Positions 34,129-43,005 of a stretch of DNA of 48,779 bases are shown here, piece by piece. Under the pieces are notes generated by a model that saw only the letters and a list, made by a program, of their open reading frames with translations, was not told where the DNA came from and did not search any database. The DNA comes from Thiotrichaceae bacterium (GTDB lineage Bacteria > Pseudomonadota > Gammaproteobacteria > Beggiatoales > Beggiatoaceae): the NCBI GenBank assembly GCA_016745055.1, contig JADGDF010000009.1, positions 1-48,779 on the forward strand. The letters are read 5' to 3'. Every line of letters starts with the position of its first letter. Position 1 is the first letter of the stretch. The position numbers were made by a program, and so were the translations under genes.

Positions 34129-36372
34129 TTACAGCCAATTGCCAATCAATAAAAAGGCAGCCCAATAAACGGGATGACGAAACATACGGTTTTTAAGTAA
34201 CATTTTCTGCGCTTTTTGTAAGGCTAAAGCTTTGGACAACTGTGTTGTTTGGAGTTGTTGATAAAATTCTGAAACGAGTAAAGCCGTTGATTCATCATTG
34301 ACGAACCATAAACTTGCTAAAGCACTTCGCGCTCCAGCTTTAATGGCAACACCTGCTAATCCCAATGCCGCTCTTTCATCACCCACAGCCGTCTGGCAAG
34401 CACTCAACGTTAATAATTCTACGGGCTCTTTTCTAATTTCACTGATGGTTAGTAGCCGTTCCAAGCCGTCCATCGTCAATTTATCATCATAAGTGAGTAA
34501 AAATGTTTTCCTTGGATCGGGGTCAAATTGACCGTGAGAAGCCATATGTACGATGGAATATGGGGTAATACTCAAAGCGTGATTCACCCCTTTTAAAGAA
34601 AACTCTTGGTTTAATAAAATTGAACTTTTATCAAATAAGGCATGAATTTTCTCAATTTCCTGCGGAACATTGGGTAAAGGTGAAAAATTTTGCACCCCTT
34701 CAGATAAACCATTAAGCAACACACTGATATTAGTTCTTGGCAATGGGCGTGGATCAGTTAAGGCTAAACCTGGAGTGGTTGCTAACGCATAGTGTTGAAT
34801 TAAAAAGTTTTTACCATCAAACAATGCAGCAAAGGGAATCATGCGCAGGGCACCATCAGGTACAACTACAATTGTATTAATCTGATATTGTTCTAAAACC
34901 CTTTGAATCGGTTTAATCAACCATTGATACAGTTGTTTTGACTGTTCAAGAAAATCCCATTTCGTTCTAATTTTCAAATTCTTTTGAAATTGAACCACAG
35001 TTTTGGTCAATGTTTCCGCATTTACATCTACTGTAAATTGGTGAATTCCATCGGGCAAACTCAATAAAAGTTCTGTGCGATCTGGTAATAAAATCGGATA
35101 AAACACTGCGGTATTATCATCTAAGCGATCCAATTTAGTCACTCTAGTTTTAGCTGCAGTAATACATTCATCTTGGAAATAATCTTGTAATTCTGCTTCT
35201 TTTAATTGTTCAACCGCATCTCGAGCTTGAGCTAAAAAACTTGCTTTTTGTTGAGCTGAAGTGGTACTTGCTGCTTTTTGAAGCAAAATATCGGCTAAAC
35301 TGAAATAAACTGGCCGAATACGCATTTTGAAAATATCAGAAAAATCACGCTGGCCAATAATTAAAGAATTTCTAATCGGTTGTAAGTATTCCAATGATTT
35401 TCGATAGGCGATAATTGCCGCATCAAAATCGTTTTGTGCTTGTAAAATTCGTCCTCTTTGCCAAGCAGTTCGGTAGAGTAAATCTGGTTCATCTTGTGCT
35501 AAAAAAGCAGATTCTCGGGTTAATTTCAAAGCTTCAGGATAGCGAGCACCTCGTTCGTAAACTTGGCCTAAATACATTTTGGCATAAGCTTTAAGACGGC
35601 TATCCTCATAGGTTTCAGCAAGCTGCAAGGCTTCTGTCATTACTTGATGTGCGGTTAGCAATAATTGTGGTTGCTGCTTTTGAATGCGCAGGATGAAATG
35701 CCCCAATGAAATTAATTCAAACCCTTTTTCTTGACCTGCAGGTAACTGATTAATGATAGGTAAGGCAGTTTTAATGGATTTTAGTGCTTGGGGAAAATTA
35801 TCTTGTTTAAAATAGGTGCGAGCCTGATTAATTAAAGCTTGTAATTGCAAAGCAGCGTTATTGGTTTGTTTAGCTTGTTCTATGGCTTGGGCATAATATT
35901 TTCGCGCAGTTGGATATAATTTTTCCACATTGGCAACATTGCCCAAGTGGTTATATAAATGAGCCATTAAATTAGGGTCATTTAAAGTGCGTGCAATGGC
36001 TAAACCCTGCTCAAGATAACGTTTGGCTGGCGTAATTTGATGTAATGCCAGCGCTACATCTCCTAAATAACTATAAATAAGTGTTTTCTGAGTTGCCGTT
36101 CCTTCTGATTCAGCAACAGATAGCGCAATTTGTAAGCTTGCATAGGCAGATGGATACTGGCCTACTTTTAAATAAGCAATGGCAAGTTGCGTACTGACAT
36201 CAATTTGTTGATTGCCAGACAATTGAGGTAGCAACACTTCCCATTGTTCAATGGCTTTTTTATATTGTCCGTTTTCAAAAAAAAGACGACCTTCTTCAAC
36301 TGAAGCGGCCACTGTATAACCGGCAGATACCGTAGAAATGACTAAAATAAGCCTAACTAATAAGTTTCGCAT
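34129..36372 (-). CDS. Exported TPR-CHAT protein (caspase-like peptidase fold)
   Basis: A 747-residue protein with an N-terminal signal peptide (residues 1-23, cut near VAA). About ten tetratricopeptide repeats cover residues 30-370 (for example AIEQWEVLLPQL, YNHLGNVANVEKLYPTARKYYAQAIEQA). A helical linker follows, then a CHAT domain at about 440-747. The catalytic pair is visible: H613 in HMASHGQF and C659 in LSACQTAVGD, as in separase- and caspase-like CHAT proteases. The C-terminal GLAGVAIKAGARSALASLW phrase is the CHAT hallmark. Most characterised CHAT proteases act in the cytoplasm; the signal peptide puts this one in the envelope. Substrates are unknown and no gasdermin-like gene is nearby. 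Confidence 0.87.
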   Translation of the reverse strand: MRNLLVRLILVISTVSAGYTVAASVEEGRLFFENGQYKKAIEQWEVLLPQLSGNQQIDVSTQLAIAYLKVGQYPSAYASLQIALSVAESEGTATQKTLIYSYLGDVALALHQITPAKRYLEQGLAIARTLNDPNLMAHLYNHLGNVANVEKLYPTARKYYAQAIEQAKQTNNAALQLQALINQARTYFKQDNFPQALKSIKTALPIINQLPAGQEKGFELISLGHFILRIQKQQPQLLLTAHQVMTEALQLAETYEDSRLKAYAKMYLGQVYERGARYPEALKLTRESAFLAQDEPDLLYRTAWQRGRILQAQNDFDAAIIAYRKSLEYLQPIRNSLIIGQRDFSDIFKMRIRPVYFSLADILLQKAASTTSAQQKASFLAQARDAVEQLKEAELQDYFQDECITAAKTRVTKLDRLDDNTAVFYPILLPDRTELLLSLPDGIHQFTVDVNAETLTKTVVQFQKNLKIRTKWDFLEQSKQLYQWLIKPIQRVLEQYQINTIVVVPDGALRMIPFAALFDGKNFLIQHYALATTPGLALTDPRPLPRTNISVLLNGLSEGVQNFSPLPNVPQEIEKIHALFDKSSILLNQEFSLKGVNHALSITPYSIVHMASHGQFDPDPRKTFLLTYDDKLTMDGLERLLTISEIRKEPVELLTLSACQTAVGDERAALGLAGVAIKAGARSALASLWFVNDESTALLVSEFYQQLQTTQLSKALALQKAQKMLLKNRMFRHPVYWAAFLLIGNWL

Positions 36373-36565
36373 GACTTACATCTCCAACGAGGGTACATAG
36401 TTTGAATAACTGGAATAAACATAAAAGTTATATCTAAAATATTCACCTAAATTACATCAAACTATGAACTAAAATCTAAAAAATAACTTAATAAAGTTAA
36501 GTTAATCTGTGTAGTAAAAAATTTAGGTACAGCATAGCCACAATAACAAGGAAAATCAATCCAAA

Positions 36566-37480
36566 TTAAGACCTTACTTTACAATTTGATATTCTCAAAC
36601 GTGATATACCCAACATTTTTATAATTATATTTCCCCATTGAAACAAGGCTAACCCAAGTAAAATAATACTAGCCCCTATCCATAATGACAAACTGATTTG
36701 TTCATGGTTAAGTTGCTGACCTAAAATCAATGCAAGCACCGGTGTAATTAAAGTGACCAACGCTAATTTAGGTGGAGAAACATGTTTCAAAATGTAAAAA
36801 TACATCATAAATCCTATCACTGATCCAAAAATACCAAGATAAACGATAGATAACCAAGCATAATTAGGTAAATTTGTAGGAATATCCTGCTTCGTGGTAA
36901 CCCATAATATAGAATATAAGGCCACCATCACACTTAATCCACCCGTTGTCATCGCTAAAGGAGAAATTTTGGCATCAATATTTTTTAGCCAAACAGAGCC
37001 AAGCGCTTGGCTGATAACAGCAATCAAAATAGCAATGATACCGTTTAATCCCTCTGGACTGGTATGCAATTCATGACGAAAAATCGTACTTAAACCTATT
37101 ACGCCCAATATCATGCCAAGCCATTGTATCGGTGTAATTTTATGGTTATGCAATAAAAAAGAGCTAAAAATACTCACCACAATCGGTGAAAGTCCAAACA
37201 AAACAGAAATTAATCCTGAAGAAACAAATTGTGCGCCCCAATAAGTACTTGTCATCGCAATAAAAATAGAGATACCTACGACTATGTAACTATGACGAGC
37301 TTGACGGTTCCATGGCAAGCGTAGGCGCCAAATTATCATTAACAAAATACAGATTACTAATCCTAATAGCATACGACTGCTTACGCTAAATAAAAAACCA
37401 GCACTACTGCTCCACTTAATTGCAAGTGGTGTCGTAGACCAAATCAGAACCACACCTATAAAAGCGGCTGGTATAGACAT
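36566..37480 (-). CDS. EamA/DMT-family exporter
   Basis: A drug/metabolite transporter of about 304 residues with ten predicted membrane helices in two EamA repeats (GVVLIWSTTPLAIKW... and ...GSVWLKNID...LVTLITPVLALILG). Members export amino acids or other metabolites; the substrate here is unknown. The start is set at ATG 37480 because AAAAGGAA lies 7-8 bases upstream and the product begins MSIPAAFIGVVLIW; the in-frame start at 37525 lies in the leader. Expression is probably controlled by the structured leader and terminator at 37512-37662. Confidence 0.88.
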   Translation of the reverse strand: MSIPAAFIGVVLIWSTTPLAIKWSSSAGFLFSVSSRMLLGLVICILLMIIWRLRLPWNRQARHSYIVVGISIFIAMTSTYWGAQFVSSGLISVLFGLSPIVVSIFSSFLLHNHKITPIQWLGMILGVIGLSTIFRHELHTSPEGLNGIIAILIAVISQALGSVWLKNIDAKISPLAMTTGGLSVMVALYSILWVTTKQDIPTNLPNYAWLSIVYLGIFGSVIGFMMYFYILKHVSPPKLALVTLITPVLALILGQQLNHEQISLSLWIGASIILLGLALFQWGNIIIKMLGISRLRISNCKVRS

Positions 37481-37511
37481 AATGAATTTCCTTTTCATTA
37501 AGTGCAAAAAC

Positions 37512-37551
37512 AAAAAAAGCCACAAACATTTTGGTGTCTGTGGCTTTTTTT
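37512..37551 (-). terminator. Strong intrinsic terminator in the eamA leader
   Basis: On the minus strand AAAAAAAGCCACA pairs with TGTGGCTTTTTTT over 13 bases, a GC core with a full T-run. It ends 31 bases before the exporter ATG. That position, after a promoter and a folded RNA, is that of an attenuator or of the end of a small RNA. Confidence 0.75.
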
Positions 37552-37572
37552 AGAGTAAAAAACTAATTTAAT

Positions 37573-37662
37573 TTATTCTATTTTGTACACGCCCAAACAC
37601 GACTGCTGCTTTAGTTTTGCAACAGACCATCTGCGTGTTTTGGGACATATGAAAATAGACAT
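37573..37662 (-). CDS. Possible 29-residue leader ORF
   Basis: An ATG at the predicted transcript start opens a 29-codon ORF that overlaps the structured RNA and stops 22 bases before the terminator. It has no ribosome-binding site and no run of one amino acid, so it may not be translated. Confidence 0.2.
   Translation of the reverse strand: MSIFICPKTRRWSVAKLKQQSCLGVYKIE
37592..37644 (-). ncRNA. Structured leader RNA or small RNA upstream of eamA
   Basis: Outer stem: 37634-37644 with 37592-37601 (ten pairs with one bulged base, CCCAAAACACG against CGTGTTTGGG). Inner stem: CTGTTGC against GCAGCAG (seven pairs, one G-U) closed by an A-rich 9-base loop; an asymmetric internal loop separates them. 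It lies between a good promoter and a perfect terminator. I do not recognise it as a known riboswitch class. Confidence 0.5.
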
Positions 37663-37668
37663 ACGTAA

Positions 37669-37697
37669 ATAATGAAGGGATTTCTTGTTTCTGTCAA
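37669..37697 (-). promoter_or_regulatory. Sigma-70-type promoter for the eamA leader
   Basis: On the minus strand TTGACA (37697-37692) is followed after 17 bases by CATTAT (37674-37669), four of six matches to the minus-10 consensus. The start of transcription would be near 37662, giving a leader of about 150 bases up to the terminator. Confidence 0.55.
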
Positions 37698-37875
37698 GTT
37701 TATTATGTGGATTTGAAGTAGGGAATCACTGAAGTTTAAGACATCTACAAACAAATTTTACAAATAATTGTTGTCAGGTAACGCAACTCACTGTTGTAAA
37801 CAAAACCAATAGCAAAATTGGCCACTAAGTATGCTACTCACTATCGTCAAAAGTTAAACATATTAACAAAGCAAG

Positions 37876-38397
37876 TTAATTTTTGATACGTTGGCTATGC
37901 GCTTTCCAAAATTTTTCAGCAAAAGCAACCATTGGATGCACGGGTGATTTTGGTGAAGAATTTAATGTTAATCCGGCTTGTAATGGCGTTCTATCTCCCT
38001 TATGACTATTACATCGCTCACAAGCAGTAATCACATTATCCCAGCGATGCTTTCCACCTTTGGAAACTGGCATGACATGGTCTATGGTTAAATGTTTAGT
38101 ACTTCCGCAATATTGACAAGTATGTTTGTCACGACGTAGCACTTCCCGTCGAGTCACTGTAGGCACTTTCCACGACCGTTCTGTATGATTAATCACTAAT
38201 CGAATATGTTGAGGGATCGTCAGTGCTGTTGTGGGAGAATGCACAATAATTGTTTTTGTATCTTCAAATTCTAAAGGTTCAGCTTTTCCAGTAATCAGCA
38301 GAATAATTGCGCGTTTTATATTAATTTGATTAATTGGCAAATAACTTTTGGAAAAAACTGTTACTGACTTTTTGAGCACTTCACTTGAGTTAGCCAT
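37876..38397 (-). CDS. HNH endonuclease family protein
   Basis: A 173-residue protein. Residues 15-75 form the beta-rich N-terminal part common to this group (VFSKSYLPINQINIKRAIILLITGKAE). The HNH nuclease domain spans 85-150: REVLRRDKHTCQYCG, then LTIDHVMPVSKGG (the catalytic DH pair) and NVITACERCNSHKG (second zinc CxxC and N). This type of stand-alone HNH protein is common in Proteobacteria and cyanobacteria and its biological role is not settled. No methylase accompanies it. Confidence 0.88.
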   Translation of the reverse strand: MANSSEVLKKSVTVFSKSYLPINQINIKRAIILLITGKAEPLEFEDTKTIIVHSPTTALTIPQHIRLVINHTERSWKVPTVTRREVLRRDKHTCQYCGSTKHLTIDHVMPVSKGGKHRWDNVITACERCNSHKGDRTPLQAGLTLNSSPKSPVHPMVAFAEKFWKAHSQRIKN

Positions 38398-38534
38398 ACA
38401 TCACACCGCTTTTTCGTTAATAAAAACTATATTAAACCTAAAAAATTACGCAGAAAAAGGCTAAGTATACTCAATTTTTGGCTGGATTGACTATATACAA
38501 ATTAAGAAAATTTCCTTAAAGCAGTTTTATATAA

Positions 38535-38571
38535 GACGAGTAGGTTTGGATGATGCGCTTCCTAGCTCGTC
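38535..38571. terminator. Hairpin after rpoH
   Basis: GACGAG-TAGG (38535-38544) pairs with CCTA-G-CTCGTC (38561-38571), ten pairs with one bulge. It lies 28 bases beyond the rpoH stop on the minus strand and is followed by a weak AT tract. Confidence 0.45.
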
Positions 38572-38598
38572 ATAGTTAAGTGAATGCAAGGATATGTT

Positions 38599-39459
38599 TC
38601 ATGCCAATGCAAATTCAAGGTTCTTATGTAATTTTTTGAGTGCGTTGTTTTCAATTTGTCTCACACGTTCTGCAGAGACTTGGTATATTTTTGCAAGTTC
38701 TTGCAAGGTTGCTTTCTGTTCAGTTAACCAACGCTTTTGGATAATATCTTGGCTTCTTTCATCCAACTGTTGTAATGCAGAATGTAATTTTTGTTCCTCA
38801 TGTTCTTTCCATTCTTCTTGTTCTGAAAGTGTAGCAGGATTGTAGCGATTATCTTCTAGGTAAGCCGCTGGTGTAAAACTTTCTATGTCATCATCATCAT
38901 CTGGTGACGCATCAAAAGCAACATCTTGTACACTTAAGCGGTTTTCCATTTCCAATACATCTTTGGTGCTGACTCCTAAATCTCTAGCAACACATTCAAC
39001 TTCATTTTGAGTAAACCAGGCTAAGTGCTTTTTCGCATTACGTAAATTAAAAAATAATTTCCGCTGTGATTTTGTGGTTGCGACTTTAACAATCCGCCAA
39101 TTCCGCAAGATATACTCGTGAATTTCTGCCCGAATCCAATGGACTGCAAATGAAACTAATCTAACACCAACATCTGGATTAAAACGTTTGACAGCTTTCA
39201 TCAGACCAATATTACCTTCCTGGATTAAGTCTGCTGGAGGTAGACCATAACCTTTATAGGTATTAGCAATATGCATCACAAATCGCAAATGAGACATAAT
39301 GAGTTCACAGGCTGCATCTAAATCATCTTGGTCACGAAATTTTCGTGCTAACATTTGTTCATGTTCAAAAGAGAGTATTGAGATTTGTTTAATTACTTGG
39401 CTGTAACGTTCGATACTTTGGCCAGGTACGGTGAGTTGCATTAACATTTTATGTGCCAT
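38599..39459 (-). CDS. rpoH: Heat-shock sigma factor RpoH (sigma-32)
   Basis: RpoH directs RNA polymerase to heat-shock genes. The 286-residue protein has regions 2.1-2.4 ([43 protein letters not shown] in segments), the RpoH box just after it ([13 protein letters not shown]), which distinguishes it from RpoS and RpoD, and region 4.2 ([19 protein letters not shown]). A ribosome-binding site GGAGACC precedes ATG 39459. The partner ftsEX genes often seen next to rpoH are absent. Confidence 0.96.
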   Translation of the reverse strand: MAHKMLMQLTVPGQSIERYSQVIKQISILSFEHEQMLARKFRDQDDLDAACELIMSHLRFVMHIANTYKGYGLPPADLIQEGNIGLMKAVKRFNPDVGVRLVSFAVHWIRAEIHEYILRNWRIVKVATTKSQRKLFFNLRNAKKHLAWFTQNEVECVARDLGVSTKDVLEMENRLSVQDVAFDASPDDDDDIESFTPAAYLEDNRYNPATLSEQEEWKEHEEQKLHSALQQLDERSQDIIQKRWLTEQKATLQELAKIYQVSAERVRQIENNALKKLHKNLEFALA

Positions 39460-39948
39460 GGTAGGTCTCCAAAAATTTTTAGAAAAACTTGCTTAATTTG
39501 TTTCTCACTAAAATTGTCAAGAATAATTCCGCTAAAATAGATAAAAATTTTGTGGTAAATGCTATAATCATTTAAAATTTAAAGCTATTCTCACGAAAAA
39601 TTTCTACTTTAATTGTTTTACCCTTAATATTTTTTTTAGAAAAAACTTTGTGGGATAGTTGAAAATATGCAAAATAAGTGCACAAAAAAATATTAATTTT
39701 TTTATTTAAAATCAATATATTACATAATTAACCACTTTATTTACAATGAATAAAGGCGGTTTTTTGAGAGATGGAATTTTATAAAAAGTACTTAAATTTA
39801 TATAATATATTGAAAATAAAAGATAATTCTAAATATAAGCCTTTAATAAAGGAAAATTATTTGATCTTGTATTGATAAATTTTATTTAGGCGCACTTTTT
39901 GCTAGGGTATAAATAATTGTATTTAACTACCCCTTGGAGATAGGAAAA
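39460..39948. other. 489-base very AT-rich divergent intergenic region
   Basis: The region separates divergent rpoH and the DUF2165-like gene. A minus-strand TTGACA (39520-39515) is a candidate rpoH minus-35 box, but the matching minus-10 is poor (ATTAAG). TATAAT-like words are frequent because of the composition. No gene or repeat is seen. Confidence 0.35.
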
Positions 39949-40518
39949 ATGAAGTCTACAACACTAAATGAACAACCTTTTGAAGTTGTGGAAACTACAA
40001 GTGTGAAAACTAATGTACGGTATGATGCATTAGTTGCAATACGAGCTTGTAAAGCTACTTTGGTTGCTGCCGTTGCATTTTTTTTAACTTTAGCTGTGTT
40101 TAACAATATTAGCGATTACTATACAAATTTCCGCTTTGTTGAACACGTCATGAGAATGAACACAATTTATCCTGACAGTTCCAGCCTTTGGCGGGCAGTC
40201 GCTTCGCCATTTTTCCACCATTTGCTTTATGGTGCTATCATTACGTGGCAAATAGTGACCGCTGTATTATGCTGGTGGGGTACTTACCGTTGTTGGTATG
40301 CAGTGAGAAGTTCCAAGGAAGCTTTTTATGCCGCAAAAGTAACTGCCATTATTGGTTTAACTTCCGGTTTATTACTTTGGATTATTGGTTTTATTGCAAT
40401 AGGAGGTGAATGGTTTCTGATGTGGCAATCAGAAGACTGGAATGGACACAATTCCGCATTTCGAGCTTACACCATCATGGGTGTAATATTACTGTTTTTG
40501 AATATGCCTGAGCATTAA
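39949..40518 (+). CDS. DUF2165-family small integral membrane protein
   Basis: About 189 residues with four membrane helices, near 30-55, 85-108, 125-150 and 168-185. The N-terminal helix with FLTLAVFNNISDYYTNFRFVEHVM and the centre (HHLLYGAIITWQIVTAVLCWWG) are typical of DUF2165 proteins, whose function is unknown. The start is ATG 39949: the GGAGATAGGA ribosome-binding site covers an upstream in-frame TTG. The stop abuts that of convergent lpxH with no spacing. Confidence 0.8.
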   Translation: MKSTTLNEQPFEVVETTSVKTNVRYDALVAIRACKATLVAAVAFFLTLAVFNNISDYYTNFRFVEHVMRMNTIYPDSSSLWRAVASPFFHHLLYGAIITWQIVTAVLCWWGTYRCWYAVRSSKEAFYAAKVTAIIGLTSGLLLWIIGFIAIGGEWFLMWQSEDWNGHNSAFRAYTIMGVILLFLNMPEH

Positions 40519-41262
40519 TTAATCACAATCAAGCAATGTATATTGGGTAGCACTGTAGTTCAATAAACAACTTTTACCAGTTTGCCAATCGCCAACAACA
40601 ATACGACGAGCCCATTGAGCATTACTCTGAAATTCATGGACTGCTGGACGGTGCGTATGTCCGTGAATAAGCTGAGTTACTTGATGCTCTGCTAATATTT
40701 CTTCAACGGCACGCGGTGTGACATCGGTAATCATTTCTTCAACATTTTGAGTATGGGTTTGACTTTGTTGACGTGCTTGTTGCGCAAAAGCACGGCGCTG
40801 TTCTAACGGATAGGCTAAAAATTGCTGTTGCCATAAAGGGTTGCGTACTTGTTCCCGAAATTGTTGGTAAGAAACATCTAAGGTACACAAGCTGTCGCCA
40901 TGCATTAACAAAGTAGGTGTCCCATATAAATCAATTTTGATAGGATCCGAAATTAACTGGCAACCTGTCATGTCTGAAAACTTCTCTCCCAACAAAAAAT
41001 CTCGATTACCATGCATAATATAAATGGGTAATCCTGCAGTTGTAAGCATTTTCAACGTTTTAATGACTGCTTGATAGGTAGGATTATCATCATCGTCACC
41101 TAACCAACTTTCAAATAAATCGCCTAAAATGTATAAAGCATCTAAATTACTTTTTTGATAACGAGTTAAGCATTTATCTTTTAAAAAAACTTGACATTTT
41201 TCTACTATGTCGGGACATTGCTCTGAAAGGTGTAAATCTGCAATAAATAATGTTTCAGCCAT
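40519..41262 (-). CDS. lpxH: UDP-2,3-diacylglucosamine diphosphatase LpxH
   Basis: LpxH cuts UDP-2,3-diacylglucosamine to lipid X and UMP in lipid A synthesis. It is a calcineurin-like metallophosphoesterase on the inner face of the membrane. Metal ligands are seen in FIADLHLS, LGDLFESWLGDDDD, HGNRDFLLG, MHGDSLC and HGHTHRPAVH. The ATG at 41262 gives MAETLFIADLHLS, as in homologues; an in-frame GTG three codons earlier is less likely. About 247 residues. Confidence 0.94.
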   Translation of the reverse strand: MAETLFIADLHLSEQCPDIVEKCQVFLKDKCLTRYQKSNLDALYILGDLFESWLGDDDDNPTYQAVIKTLKMLTTAGLPIYIMHGNRDFLLGEKFSDMTGCQLISDPIKIDLYGTPTLLMHGDSLCTLDVSYQQFREQVRNPLWQQQFLAYPLEQRRAFAQQARQQSQTHTQNVEEMITDVTPRAVEEILAEHQVTQLIHGHTHRPAVHEFQSNAQWARRIVVGDWQTGKSCLLNYSATQYTLLDCD

Positions 41263-41314
41263 ATTATTCACTTAATTTTTTAAACAGACTTTAGTGTTCT
41301 GCCAAAATTATTTT

Positions 41315-41367
41315 GTAGGGTGCGTCTCACGCACCGAGAAGCGCCAGGTGCGTGAGACGCACCCTAC
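41315..41367. repeat. Perfect 21-base inverted pair of the GTAGGGTGCG repeat
   Basis: The 21 bases at 41315-41335 are the exact reverse complement of 41347-41367, with an 11-base loop. The unit begins GTAGGGTGCG and ends CACGCACC. It lies in the gap before lpxH. A solo unit with one change is at 26561-26581. It behaves like a dispersed palindromic repeat. Confidence 0.85.
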
Positions 41368-41456
41368 CGTTTGACTCTGTTAATATTTTGCATAAATTAT
41401 TGATTAAAGTTAATGAAGCAGTAGACTACTGGGCACTGTCATTTATCCACTTATTT

Positions 41457-42179
41457 TTAAAGTGTTTGCATTGTTTGCGCTATCCATTTTTCAGTCATTT
41501 GATTAATTTCGCTCGCACTTTTATTTGTGGTTTCAATCACAGGACCAATCACCACTTTAATTGTGCCAGGGTATTTGAGAAATTTTTGACGTGGCCAAAA
41601 TTGGCCAGAATTTAAAGCAATTGGAACGACAGGATAGCCCGTTTTAGCCGCAAGTAATGCCCCACCAACGGCAAACTCCTTTGTTTCACCAGGTTTCATT
41701 CGCGTACCTTCAGGAAAAATAACCAACCACCAACCAGCATCCAACTTTTTTTTGCCTTCGATAACTAGTTTTTTTAATGCCTGACGTGCATTTTCACGCT
41801 TAATGGCAATTGGCTTTAACAGTGCTAAAGCCCAACCGAAAACAGGTACATACAGTAATTCCTTTTTAAGGACCCACGAGTGAGGCGGTAAAATAAGTTG
41901 GAAAGCCAGTGTTTCCCAAGTTGATTGGTGTTTACTCAAGATAATGGCAGCGCAATCAGTGGGTAAATGTTCTAAACCTTGTACCTGATAGTCGATTTTG
42001 CAAACTTTCTCCAACCACCATAAGGATAGACGGCTCCATTGGTTCGCAACACGATAGAGTGTTTGTGCTGATAATAATGGCCATAAAATTATCATTGTGG
42101 AGGTTACTAAAATTAAAGCAACGATTGATACAATCCAAAAGGAAAATGAACGTAAAAAAAGCATAATATTATTTATCAT
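41457..42179 (-). CDS. plsC: 1-acyl-sn-glycerol-3-phosphate acyltransferase
   Basis: PlsC adds the second acyl chain to make phosphatidic acid. The 240-residue membrane protein has an N-terminal hydrophobic helix (10-35), the catalytic SKHQSTWET box and the FPEGTRMKPGE substrate loop. The HX4D catalytic motif appears as HX4E (H-QSTW-E), a variant seen in a branch of this family. Its start overlaps the gmhB stop by 4 bases (ATGA), so the two are coupled. Confidence 0.92.
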   Translation of the reverse strand: MINNIMLFLRSFSFWIVSIVALILVTSTMIILWPLLSAQTLYRVANQWSRLSLWWLEKVCKIDYQVQGLEHLPTDCAAIILSKHQSTWETLAFQLILPPHSWVLKKELLYVPVFGWALALLKPIAIKRENARQALKKLVIEGKKKLDAGWWLVIFPEGTRMKPGETKEFAVGGALLAAKTGYPVVPIALNSGQFWPRQKFLKYPGTIKVVIGPVIETTNKSASEINQMTEKWIAQTMQTL

Positions 42180-42718
42180 GAAACAAGACTCAATAATTCA
42201 TCAACAAAAGTAGCTAAATCGTCATAAACTGGGACATCACCAAATCCTTCAAGATTATTAAGTGTTGCTTTACCATTACCCGTTAAAACCAACACAGGCT
42301 TTGCACCACCAGTAATGGCTGCTTGCAAATCTCTTAATGAGTCACCCACAAAAGGGACATCAGCCAGTGTTGCCCCTAAACGTTTTGAAATATCCTGTAA
42401 CATACCAGGACGTGGTTTACGGCAAGAGCATTCATCTTTTGGACTATGTGGGCAGAAAAATATTGCATCAATATTTCCACCAACTTCAAACAATTGTTTA
42501 TACATTTTATTATGGATTTGATGTAAATCTTCTAGTGAAAACAAACCTTTAGCTAATCCGGCTTGATTAGTCGCAAGTACAATACGATAGCCACTCTGGG
42601 TTAAACGAGCAACAGCTTCTAAACTACCAGGAATGGGTTGCCATTCTTCGGGAGATTTGATGTATACATCTGAGTCGTAATTAATTACGCCATCACGGTC
42701 TAAAATAATCAGCTTCAT
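42176..42718 (-). CDS. gmhB: D-glycero-beta-D-manno-heptose 1,7-bisphosphate 7-phosphatase
   Basis: GmhB is a HAD phosphatase in the synthesis of ADP-heptose for the lipopolysaccharide inner core. Signatures: ILDRDGVINYDSD (DxD), TNQAGLAKG, the zinc loop CPHSPKDECSCRKPRPG and VGDSLRDLQAA. At 180 residues it has normal length. The gmhB-plsC pair, seen in many gammaproteobacteria, points to envelope lipid and LPS supply. Confidence 0.94.
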   Translation of the reverse strand: MKLIILDRDGVINYDSDVYIKSPEEWQPIPGSLEAVARLTQSGYRIVLATNQAGLAKGLFSLEDLHQIHNKMYKQLFEVGGNIDAIFFCPHSPKDECSCRKPRPGMLQDISKRLGATLADVPFVGDSLRDLQAAITGGAKPVLVLTGNGKATLNNLEGFGDVPVYDDLATFVDELLSLVS

Positions 42719-43005
42719 AAGTCAGTTTAGGAGTTTGAGAGATAACATCAATGTTAATTATAACCTGTCAAGCCTTCTCATTAAAATTTCTATTAAAGCA
42801 AAAAATTTGGATGCTGAAACTGTAAAAAGAATTTTTGATGTAACCACCCTAAAGTTATTACACCCATTATATTTGCCTAACTTTTGATTATATCCTACAA
42901 TAAACAAATTTACCTTTTGTATCTTTACTTTTTAGAGTAATTTAATTTGATAGGCAAAAAATATATTTTGTACTGAATTAATGTTTAGAAACTTGGGAAA
43001 AAACT

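Noticed and set aside
39460-39948. Hidden small gene or RNA in the AT-rich gap before the DUF2165 gene
   Set aside because: Stops are dense in all frames, and no stable hairpin with a T-run or coding-like codon pattern was found.
41315-41367. CRISPR-like repeat pair
   Set aside because: There are only two units, in inverted orientation with an 11-base loop; CRISPR repeats are direct with spacers. No array was seen anywhere in the window.
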